From Adiantum capillus-veneris (Eukaryota > Streptophyta > Polypodiopsida > Polypodiales > Pteridaceae), in NCBI GenBank assembly GCA_014529385.2, contig CM043956.1, positions 64,486,620-64,546,619 of the forward strand: a stretch of DNA of 60,000 bases, given 5' to 3'. A model generated the notes under the pieces. It had not been told where the DNA came from and did not search any database. It worked only from the letters and a program-made list of their open reading frames with translations. The position numbers and the translations under genes were made by a program. Shown here piece after piece: positions 33,621 to 42,620 of this stretch (position 1 is its first letter; each line of letters begins with the position of its first letter).

Positions 33621-33813
33621 GGCAACAGATGTAAGTGTGGAGAATCGGCACCAGGGATTTACACATGCATTTGTTTTGACATTTGATTCACCTGAAGGTC
33701 GGAATGCCTATCTTGTTCATCCCTCGCATGAAGAGTTTGCGAACAAGATTTTAGCAGCTGTGGAGAAAGTGATGTCCTTTGATTACAATCCTTCCCCAGT
33801 GCAGTGCCAATGA
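33621..33813 (+). CDS. Last exon of a stress-responsive A/B barrel (Dabb) protein
   Basis: From the acceptor AG at 33619-33620 the frame reads ATDVSVENRHQGFTHAFVLT, then RNAYLVHPSHEEFANKI, then VEKVMSFDYNP, and stops at TGA 33811. This is the C-terminal half of the plant Dabb family (Arabidopsis HS1/POP3 type): the QGFTH signature, the HP.H.EF segment and the final F/IDY strand are all in order. Dabb proteins are small dimeric ferredoxin-like barrels linked to stress and defence. The exon starts in phase 1, so a split Trp codon (T|GG) would fit the WxxD of the family. The N-terminal half is not within the preceding 500 bases; a long intron containing the TE nest, or a decayed or captured gene fragment, are both possible. 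The frame is intact over all 64 codons. Confidence 0.8.
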
Positions 33814-35355
33814 AGCTGGATACACAAAAAAAGGCTAAGCAAGGAAGCTGTCATTTTCAAGTTCAGAGCAGAAAAACTTATGGTTGTACCTATGTCTCAA
33901 AACATTCTCTAGTGCGGTCCTGAGATGCTGCAGCATAATAATTAGGCAGATTATTTGATCATGTTTTTATGTGTTTTCGATGATTTCAATGAATATTTCA
34001 ACTACTTACACCATGTGTGGCCAATATGCTTGAATTTTCTTCAAAACAAATGGTTTGCGAGGTTCCACAATGGTAAGTTAACCTCTAGCAAGGTGGCAAT
34101 GGCTTCAGTTTTGAAGTTTTAAATGAGGAGAAAAAAGAGACATGCACGCTGAGACGAAAAGGTATCATTTTCTTGCTCTAGTAGCTCACCCTTGACTTAA
34201 AGGCATTTTAAAAGCAAGAGGGTGGTTCCAAGCAAGGTTGCTTTTTGACATCTATTCTACTTTTTTGGGTATTTCTGGCCGTTTTTAAACGGGTGAAAAT
34301 GTAAGATACTTTGCAAAAGATACACTAATTTCACAAAAAATAATACACTTAGGGAAATTTGAAGGGCATAGTGTTTCAGATGGTGGTGTACACAGGAGTA
34401 TTCCACCATATAATCGTCCTTTTAAAGTTATCATTTCTAGCTTACCTCATGGTCCTTTTAATAGCGCAAACTACAAAAGCGAAGTGCAACAAAACCTCGC
34501 TCAACGATGTTGTATGAAGAAACACACAACATGGATAGTCTACATCAAAAAGAAAAAATACATATAAAGACCCTACATGTAACAGTATTGAAGTCCAACC
34601 AAGAGGTTATCTCCAACAACAATTTGCATCTACTAGGAAAGACACATTTTACATACCTTTAGTAGAGAAAAAGCCCTCAATATTGAAGAGAAAGAAAAAG
34701 AAAAAAATAGGTGCTTCTAACCTACCATTATATGTGGAAAAAAATGATAAAGACAGAGCCCTCAATATTGAAGAGAAAGAAAAAGAAAAACATAACAATG
34801 CTTGTGAGAAGTTGTGACCATTTAACTTCCAAGTTTTTGTATTCATGTTATGAACAAGAGAGTGTTAATCTCTCATGCTAATTATGTGAGTGGTGGTGGA
34901 ATTTTCTCAAATTTGTTAACCAATGCTATTTGTCCTTTTGAGAATTGTAAGTGCTTTCTTTTTTATTTATATAAGCTTTATGTTTGCATAGAGCCCTACA
35001 CGATAATAAAACGGATCAACTTTTAACGGCTCACAAATTTGAATAGTTTTTGTGTTTCTTCCAAATGGCAAGAGAAATGATGTCTTACATAAGCTCTTAA
35101 GTGGTAACTTCATCTTTAATTAGATTAAGTTCTTGCCAATCATTGACTTCCCTTGGTGATTAGACATAGTTTTAATTTTGTAAAGAATAAAAAAATAGCA
35201 TAATGATATTCACAATTGTGAAGAGCATCCACTCATAAACTAGAGAAGAGGAGTTGGGCATAAGGTGCCTTGAATGTGTTGCTAGTCCTTGAAGGCTTAC
35301 CTGATGCTCAATGATATTAAAACCATAGGGACCCTCTATAGAGATATAGTAGTAA
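33814..35355. other. Intergenic or 3' UTR, AT-rich
   Basis: The first few hundred bases may be 3' UTR of the Dabb exon. No coding frame is supported. A 30-base purine-rich segment (CCTCAATATTGAAGAGAAAG...) occurs twice, near 34675 and 34763, and creates a spurious Ser/Phe-rich minus-strand frame. Confidence 0.45.
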
Positions 35356-35502
35356 TACAAAGCCCTAAGGAACGGCCTTGGGAATACTTTCTCCCTACCA
35401 CCCTTAATGTAGGTCCTTGGCCATCCGCATGTGGTATTTCTCTATCCACACCTTGACAGTTGGCCCGGTCCGTAACCCCCCAGGGTTGCTCTTGGCATGG
35501 CA
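35356..35502 (-). repeat. 3' LTR of mini-chromovirus
   Basis: On the minus strand it starts TGCCATGCCAAGAGCAACCC and ends GGGCTTTGTA. About 147 bases, a direct repeat of 35933-36085. Confidence 0.8.
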
Positions 35503-35905
35503 TTACTCCCCACTTGGAGAAGTGTTTTTGTCTTCGAAAACAGAAGTGGAAAACTTCTTCTTGAGAGCATTAATTTTTTCCCAAGTGGCACTTTCTTCAG
35601 GTCGATCTTTCCACTTGATTAAAGCTTGTCAACGTACATGATGATGCGTATATAAATCAAGATAGTCTACGATTCGCTCAAGTTCATGCGATTGGATAGG
35701 AGGTTCAACGAAATCAACCAAACATATTTGCTGGTCAATGACATCGTCATCCCCATGCAAGTATTCACGTAAACAACTTACATGAAATACCGGATGAATA
35801 CGAGTATGCTGGTAATGAGAGTTTGTAAGCTCCATCACCACCTCACATGAGTATCTTGAAAGGCCCACAATATCTCCGAGATAATTTAGGTGTTGACCTA
35901 ATCTT
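35503..35905 (-). pseudogene. Integrase C-terminus and chromodomain remnant
   Basis: Minus-strand coding gives HPVFHVSCLREYLHGDD, the conserved integrase C-terminal motif of chromoviruses, then VDFVEPPIQSHELERIVD. After a TGA at 35629 in the same frame it reads ALIKWKDRPEESATWE, the core of a chromodomain. The frame then runs to TAA just inside the 3' LTR. The reading frame begins abruptly about 15-30 bases after the PBS, which marks the internal deletion joint. Confidence 0.85.
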
Positions 35906-35919
35906 CAGACTTTTTAAAT

Positions 35920-35931
35920 GCTTTGATACCA
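35920..35931 (-). promoter_or_regulatory. PBS of mini-chromovirus
   Basis: TGGTATCAAAGC on the minus strand, one base after the LTR end TTTACA. It is one change from the initiator-Met consensus. Confidence 0.8.
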
Positions 35932-35932
35932 G

Positions 35933-36085
35933 TGTAAAGCCCTCACAAACAGCCTTGGGAATATGTCCTTCCTACCACCCTTTATGTAGCCCCTTGGCCG
36001 TCCATACATGGTATTCCCCTATCCACACCTTGGCAATCGGCCTTTGGCCCAGCCAGTGCCCCCCAGGGTTGCCCTTGGCATGACA
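35933..36085 (-). repeat. 5' LTR of mini-chromovirus
   Basis: On the minus strand it starts TGTCATGCCAAGGGCAACCC and ends GGGCTTTACA. 153 bases, more than 80% identical by eye to the other LTR. Confidence 0.8.
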
Positions 36086-36355
36086 CGTAAGTCCCAAGCT
36101 CCCACAATGGCATGCGCAATAGGGAACCAATGGTACTTTACACCATCTACTACCCTAATTTCTAATTGGATTCCCTTTCATGAGATACCCTTGTCTATTT
36201 CTCTATTTCACAAAGAAAAAGAATTGGGATATAATAATAATAAAACATCATTGGATCGTTTTTGTAAGCAAGATTAAAACACTTGCAACACGAATTGGCA
36301 TTGTAATTAATCAATTCAACAATCAAAACTTAACTAGATTTTCCAATATTGAACC

Positions 36356-36390
36356 ACCCCCCCCCCCCCCCCCGCCCCCCCCGCCCCCCT
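36356..36390. repeat. Poly-C tract
   Basis: About 35 bases of C with two G interruptions. Confidence 0.9.
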
Positions 36391-36636
36391 TCTCCCAAAA
36401 ATCGTTTCCATTTAAATGCAAACTATTGAAACATGCGTCAAGGGAGAGTAAAAAGGAGAGGTCTTTGAAGAGGCGTAGCCATCAAGAATTAGAACTTTGC
36501 AATCCACATTTTCTTATACTATAAAAATTATATGGCTCTGAGTTTTGTGATCTCCGAAAGCAATTGTGTGAGGAAAGAAGAGAGAATGGAGTGGCATGCT
36601 AAGTACAAAAATCTTCACTAAGACCTCTATGGTGTA

Positions 36637-36732
36637 GGGAAAGGACGCTTACTGTCCTTTTCTAGTAATCAGGGTGACCAACGGAGGCTGGGAGCACTAA
36701 TTACTAGGAAAGGACAATAAGCTTCCTTTCCC
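36637..36732. repeat. Imperfect inverted repeat (33-bp arms, 30-base loop)
   Basis: Arm 36637-36669 and the reverse complement of 36700-36732 agree at 30 of 33 positions (GGGAAAGGA...GCTTA.TGTCC...CTAGTAAT). The transcript of either strand would fold into a long stem. It may be a small-RNA precursor or the relic of a palindromic insertion. No coding frame overlaps it. Confidence 0.75.
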
Positions 36733-36854
36733 GATCGTGAAGAGTCGGGGAGAGCAGTGAAGAAAGCACCAAACAAGAGGAAGGGAAAACACAAAAAGAT
36801 GAAGCCCTCTACAATGGCTAAGTGGAAAGCACATAAATATCATGATCAAGAGGA

Positions 36855-37091
36855 ATGCTAGCTACCTTCTCACCCCAATGTCATTCAAGTTCTAGATATG
36901 ATTCAAGAATATATGATTTTCAAGGCATATGCATAGGGGAGTCTCGATATCAGACGACTCACTACGATGAATACACAAAGTTTGGGGATTCTATTAGAAT
37001 TCGTGTTGGGAATCGACCGGCATATAGGTGCATGAAGGTAATCAGGGATCAAATGAAGAAAATAGTTAATAAGCTACAATTTGCTCGATAA
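36855..37091 (+). CDS. Unrecognised small reading frame
   Basis: 78 residues, with a stretch RVGNRPAYRCMKVIRDQMKK that is well balanced in composition, unlike the random frames nearby. I recognise no family. It lies just upstream of an LTR-like end, so it may belong to a TE or be an exon fragment. Confidence 0.2.
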   Translation: MLATFSPQCHSSSRYDSRIYDFQGICIGESRYQTTHYDEYTKFGDSIRIRVGNRPAYRCMKVIRDQMKKIVNKLQFAR

Positions 37092-37227
37092 ATACTGGAT
37101 TATAGGGTTGTGGTATTATTGGAAAACAATGCATCAAGTACCTAAGGTAGGGTGACCGTAATAATAGTGTGGGAGTAAGAAGAGGCTCTCAAGAGGCTTT
37201 TTCATCTAGTCAAGGTCACTCTCGCAT

Positions 37228-37280
37228 ACGATGTTTAGCAAGTCCCCAACAGGTAACATTTTTAGCGCCATTGCCGAGGA
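37228..37280 (+). promoter_or_regulatory. LTR end and Asp-tRNA-type PBS
   Basis: GTTTAGCAAGTCCCCAACA (ending 37251) followed after 11 bases by TAGCGCCATTGCCGAGGA (37263-37280). The latter is close to the TGGCGCCGTTGCCGGGGA PBS known from Asp-tRNA-primed plant Ty3/gypsy elements (Athila/Tat group). The same LTR terminal phrase recurs at 51895-51913. Confidence 0.55.
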
Positions 37281-38252
37281 GCCGCTCTGTGCCAAGCTCC
37301 AACTGCACCCTGCATGCTATGTTGACGTCATTTTTTACATGTTAGAAAGGTTGGAAAGTGGGTGTGTGTTGTCTACATGCACAGATATGGATATGGGGAT
37401 ATTAGACAGTATACTATTTTTGGTGAATTATTGATCTGCTTCATTTTTGTTCACTGTTTTTTTTTGCATTTTTGCTCACTATTTATTTGTATTTCAACGA
37501 TAGGCTATTTTTTGTTTTCTGCAAACCTGTGTTAAGGCCTGGTAATTTTAGTTCTTGTTGAGGTCAACTTAAAAGAAAGAAAACCAAAAAACAAAACAAA
37601 CAAAAAACGAAAACGCCTTGCAATTTGCTGGGATTTTTGAATTGATACAAAGAAAAACCCAACTCCAAGGCGGCCCTGGCCTCGGTCTCGGTCTCGATTT
37701 ATATATATAGGAAGTAGGGTTCATAGCTTCCTTCCAAGTGAAGGAATAGTGGGTCTCATGTCATATATATACTCCACTTCTCAAGGGAAAAAGGAAGCAT
37801 GTGGGATCTAGGCTTCACCTTTTCCCTCCACTAGCTTTCTTTAGACTTTCTCTCTCGTGCTTGCACGCTCAACTATTGGTCAAACTCCTCACCCATTACA
37901 ACTTGGAACAATTGGTTTCAAAGGGCGACAACATCTTTCCAAAAAGTATGATCTACCTAAGGAAGGGGGGACTGCTTTACTGACATCCATCATTCGCTTT
38001 TCTCCCTCTTAACCTTCCTCTCTGACCTCTTAATCACCAAATATCAAGGAATGTATATATGTATAGCCTTATACTAAAATGAGCCAAAAGTTTTAAAAAT
38101 CCAGAAAAGGTAAAAGAGCAACAGCCACCAAACAGGAAGATTGAAACCTACAAAATTTGGTCCATAAACCAAAACTCACAATGACACATCATGCACAATG
38201 ACACAACCCTTACGTTAATTGCAAACTTACCAAAATCTATTTGTGTGTACAG

Positions 38253-38552
38253 ATATGGCTAGTTCACTAGAGTCATCCACCCCTACTTTGAATGAAAGGT
38301 ATCCTCTTTACCTTTCTCAAGTGTTTCACATGATCTACTCTATACTTACCTCAGAATGGGACCTGCTAGCTAGTCAAGCATGTGAGAAAAAAATTGAGGA
38401 GTTAGAATGGCTGATGCGTGTATTGGCCATGAGTGATCCCTATGCAATAGAAGATATTGTTCCATTGGCACATGGGTGATCCCTATGCAATAGAAGATAT
38501 TGTTCCATTGGCACATGCTGCACAAAATGACTATCCACGAATGGTAGCATAT
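38253..38552 (+). pseudogene. Gag-like frame broken by a 43-bp duplication
   Basis: From ATG 38253 the frame reads MASSLESSTPTLNERYPLYL and continues with an acidic, helix-prone segment (EWDLLASQACEKKIEELEWL). At 38434-38476 and 38477-38516 the same 40-odd bases (TGATCCCTATGCAATAGAAG...) occur twice in tandem. The 43-base period shifts the frame and causes a stop at 38477. The original phase continues after the second copy for about ten codons to a TAG near 38552. No known domain is recognised; its position suggests gag. Confidence 0.35.
38434..38516 (+). repeat. 43-bp tandem duplication
   Basis: Two adjacent copies, identical over about 41 bases, starting TGATCCCTATGCAATAGAAG. Confidence 0.9.
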
Positions 38553-40331
38553 TGATTAGCTTACATGCACAAGAATGAGAAGAAGAACCAATAGATGACA
38601 TTGCGGAAGGATATGATCTCACCGAGGATGACTATGTCTATCTTGATGATGAGGATAAAGGCCTAGCCTTAGGACTACTAACCAACCTATACAACATCCT
38701 GTTTCCTTGACCCTATGGGGTGGTGCAAATAGATAGATTAGGGCTCTTTATCGTGTTTTGGTTATGTTCAATAAGGGTGATGCTCTTCCCACTGATGTGC
38801 CTCCTAGAGGTATTTCCCATTGTTTGTTAGTGTGTACATGAACGTATTGCAGTAGCTTAGTTTTCAAACATCATGCAATCCTTGTCCAATCCACTCATTG
38901 AATCAAGCACGATGGCTAGCACAAACATGTTTTTCTTGTCCATTCTCATTGCTAGTTGTCTTTCTAACATTCATGTTTGTCTGCGCTAATCATGATTGGT
39001 ACCAAGGTAGTTCATTCGTTTGCTTAATATTAGACATTGGACTCAATATAATTTTACGTCATAGTCCCTTGTCTAGGTTTATTAATCAAGGATTCTGGCT
39101 AAGCTAGGTTGACCAAGGTAGAGCATTAGAGATCTTCTATTAATACTGTAGGAGATGCCTTCCTAAATCTCAGTGGTTACTTTAGGCTCTTAATCCTATA
39201 TTATGAAGCATTTCATGTAGTGTGTCAATACTTTCCAGTGGACTTAATCCCTCTTGATCTTTAGCTTAAGTATTGATAGCCGTTGTTCGGCTATTCAAAA
39301 TTGTCATAGTGAGCTACCTCACCCTACAAAATTCACCCAAACACTATGGCTATCCCTACCATTTCACTGTATATAGGCGTGTGAGTTAGGGGACTTTTCC
39401 CATATTTTCTTAAAATCCCTAAATTAGCTAGTCACTGGGCTAGTTGAGTCAAAAAAATAAAAAAAATAAAAAAAATAAAATATATTATGGCCCATTTGTG
39501 TGTAAATGTTTCATTGTATATATGGCCTAAATATAGGGATTTTTTATAATTATTTTGGTATTTTATTTAAATATTTCTACTGAGGTGTGTGTTTTATTAA
39601 ACCTATGTATGCCTTCTTTCATGCTCTTACACCATAAGTATATTTTTCCAATGTGTACATACTCTAACCTCATATTTTTCTTTTATACGAATCACCCCCA
39701 AATTTTCACCCTCACCCTCGTGAAAACAAAAAAATTGATTTCTACTCATTGGTCACGTTTATTATATTATTTACTTGCATACCTTTTCCTCTTTCACCCA
39801 AAATAATACAAAGAGGGACCATATCATATGATTCCAATATCTTTCCATATCCATAATTCCTCCATATTTTTATTATTATTTTTACTCATTATTCTAACAC
39901 CATGTGCTCATTGAGCTAAAGTCCATGAATAGTCCATACACTAGTCCCACCATGTATATATTTCTTTATTCACCAATAATCCTCCTCCATGCATGGGTCA
40001 AGGGCAACTTAGATGCTTTGTATTATGATATGACAAAGGAGGGGCTTACTCTTGGATGCATTGTACAAATTCAACAAAGGAGGGGGGCACTAAAAGACTT
40101 TTGCAGGCATAAAAACAGGCTTTTTGGTGAGAATTTTGGCACCTATCTCCACTCCAAATTTGGAGCGGTGGTCAAAAGAGAAAATGTAGCCCACGCTCTG
40201 AATAATCACCTTTAAATTTTTTCATGATTTTTGGAGCTACCAGAGGTGAGCTATGATTTTTTGAGTGGACCCCACTCTGCCCACTTTTCTCACAAGTAGC
40301 CCATAGTCTTCTCTCACCTCTTTCCACACTT

Positions 40332-40334
<3 letters not shown>

Positions 40335-40390
<56 letters not shown>
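40335..40390. repeat. (CA)n microsatellite in 5' LTR
   Basis: About 56 bases. The matching tract in the 3' LTR is 48958-49019. Confidence 0.95.
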
Positions 40391-40391
<1 letters not shown>

Positions 40392-40932
40392 TCCTCTCAA
40401 TCCCTCACTCAAACCTGCACCTTCAATGGTTTCTCTCACCTTATTCACCATTAACCTCCCCACTTACTCCCATAGCTCTCATATGAGCTCTCCATGTACA
40501 TACACCATCTCTATGCCTCTCTCTATTATCTCCAAAGTACAATTCCATCTTACTCCTTATATATATACATACATTCAGCATGTGTACCATGCTTAACCTC
40601 TGCAAATCAAGAGATCTCATCAACGGAATTACCATTTTCATCACGATAATCAACCTTGGCGGCGGTGGCGTAAAGAAGGGAAGACGAAGAAGAAGATCGA
40701 TAGTCATTTTGAGAACCTACACAAGTAAGTCCAAAACTTCTTCAATCTTCACCATCACAAGGATTTTCTCACTTCATTCAGCCATCTTACTTCAACCATC
40801 CACCCCATTCTACCCATTGTAAATATATCATTAACTTTCTAGTGATTACTAACACTAACTACTAACATACTAACACAAAATAGCCATTGACCTAACCATA
40901 AAAGACACCTCACCTCAAGACATGTGTATAGT

Positions 40933-40934
<2 letters not shown>

Positions 40935-40984
<50 letters not shown>
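40935..40984. repeat. (CT)n microsatellite in 5' LTR
   Basis: About 50 bases of CT ending in GTGTCTCC. In the 3' LTR the homologous position is a GT tract. Confidence 0.95.
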
Positions 40985-40988
<4 letters not shown>

Positions 40989-41163
40989 CTCCTTACTTAC
41001 TTTCACCTTATCTACCATCAATAATGCTCTCTTTTGAGCCCACACCCATGACTCAAGCAGACAAAGAAGGCCCGCAATGTTTTGATATTCAAAAAAATCA
41101 TAATCCTGATTTGTTAGCTTGTAAATTAGGATTTCCAATAATCTTAATGAGGGGTCTCCAACC

Positions 41164-41171
41164 TATAAATA
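41164..41171 (+). promoter_or_regulatory. TATA box of Tat 5' LTR
   Basis: TATAAATA followed by GGCCCCTCTCC, then an AACATCTCACA segment suited to transcription start. The same TATAAATA is at 49771 in the 3' LTR. Confidence 0.7.
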
Positions 41172-42009
41172 GGCCCCTCTCCTTCTTGTAAAACAACCTC
41201 CAACATCTCACATAGCACCCCAACACTCTATGCGCGAGGAGAGACTTAGGTGTAGCAACCACTTGTGAGCTTCACTCTTGGTGTGAGAGAAGCCTTCAAG
41301 GTACACATTGCAAGTGAGAGAGCGTGAGTTCCACAAATCTCAAAACCGCTATTGTATATGCTCCTTCATCATCAATAAATTGAACTTTGGTGCATCAAAG
41401 GCGTGATTCGACGTTCAAATCTTCGTCCTTCCATTTGTGAAATACGGTTTGGTGAATTCAAGGTGACTTGTGTATTTTGAGTTCTATCGTTTGATCTTGC
41501 TTTGGAAAGTGTTTTAGTGTGTTTTAATTGCCAATTTTGTGTCCATTGTAAGAGGGTATTGTGGTGAGAGGTCTCCCACACCCTAAGACAGTGTGTGTGT
41601 GTTGGCAATGTTTAGCAATCACTAAGCATAGAGTGATTTTTTGTACAAGTTCTACGATAGCATCATAACGAACCATCTCCATTTGCAAGTCACAAATAAG
41701 GTATTACACAAGATCCTTTTCTCTCTCTCTTCCCTTTGCTCTAGCTCTCTCTGGTCCATTTTGTGTGTGTCTTGGTGTGAGGTTGCTTGTGTGTGTTGTG
41801 TGGTGCATCTTCTTGGTTGTACCAAAATCTCTCTTGCGTCCTAGTTCGCATACCATAACTAGGTGGTGCCCCTATCTTGTTTGGGTTTGGCTGTGGGTTT
41901 GTTGTTGTGTTGTGCTTGTGGTTGCTCCAGCCCCAATTGAGCAGCACGGGAGCCTTGAGGGGTGTTTAGAGGTCGCCTCTCTTGTTGCCCGCCCCGGACC
42001 GCCTCAATT

Positions 42010-42033
42010 CTGGTGCCCCCACTGAGGAAAGGC
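42010..42033 (+). promoter_or_regulatory. Presumed PBS of Tat element
   Basis: CTGGTGCCCCCACTGAGG begins four bases after the LTR, the normal PBS position. It is not the initiator-Met type; I cannot name the tRNA. Confidence 0.5.
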
Positions 42034-42620
42034 TTGTATATTTTTGTGTAGGATCAACGTTTAGAATAGTCAAGTAGTTTGCATGAATCACGAGAATTTG
42101 TATGATCCTTTCATTCCCATTGCAAGACAAAAGGTACACATAATTGTTAGTACTAAGTTGCAATTTCAACGTGTAATTCGTAGAATTCTAGGTCCTCTTA
42201 GGTTGGCCGAGATAAACGCTTCAGTAAATCCTTTTATTTTGCCTCTCATTAGGTACGACCTTAGTTTGGAAGTCTATATTTTTGTTTTGTTTTAAGCATT
42301 AGGTCATGCATAGACAATGGATAATGGCCTAGGAATAGAGGTTTTCCCCTTCCATTTCACTCCACATATTAGAATAAATATTGCAATTAGTAGAAAAATC
42401 CATTTTCAACAATGTATGGTGTTCATGTTTGGTGCCCAAAGAGTAGGAGAAATTCTTGCATCACCAAACCCTGTCATCCTACCTCTTATTGATTATCATA
42501 GGTTGTTTGATGTGAATATCTTTATTTTGTTGTAGAATAGATTCCAAGCTAGAAAACATTATTGTGTAAATCTTTTTAAGAAAGAAAAACAAAAACGTGT
42601 GTTACTTTGAGATCAATTCA
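42034..42620 (+). other. Tat element leader
   Basis: Non-coding leader between PBS and gag. Two parts (42160-42290 and 42380-42530) resemble each other (GAGATAAACGC/GAGAAATTCTTGC, CCTCTTATTG...), an old internal duplication. Confidence 0.5.

Larger units (their letters stand above)
35356..36085 (-). mobile_element. Internally deleted mini-chromovirus (730 bp)
   Basis: On the minus strand: LTR (36085-35933), PBS, a short leader, the last part of a Ty3/gypsy polyprotein, and LTR (35502-35356). GTAA lies directly outside both ends (36087-36090 and 35352-35355, with the preceding base differing), so it looks like a genuine insertion of an already deleted unit. Capsid, protease, RT, RNase H and the integrase core are all absent. 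It would depend on a full-length relative. Confidence 0.8.
37281..39269. other. Internal region of an old LTR element (left part)
   Basis: Presumed leader and gag region of the element whose PBS is at 37263. Apart from the frame at 38253 nothing is recognisable. It contains an A-rich stretch near 37570 and TATATATA near 37700. Confidence 0.35.
39274..42006 (+). repeat. 5' LTR of Tat element
   Basis: It starts TGATAGCCGTTGTTCGG and ends CCGGACCGCCTCA. It contains a (CA)n tract at 40335-40390, a (CT)n tract at 40935-40984, TATA box at 41164 and AATAAA at 41374. Small frames inside it recur in the other LTR only because the LTRs are copies. Confidence 0.93.

Noticed and set aside
39904-40215. 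103-codon frame repeated with an identical product at 48529-48840
   Set aside because: The identity is explained by the two Tat LTRs being recent copies of each other, not by protein selection. No domain is recognised.
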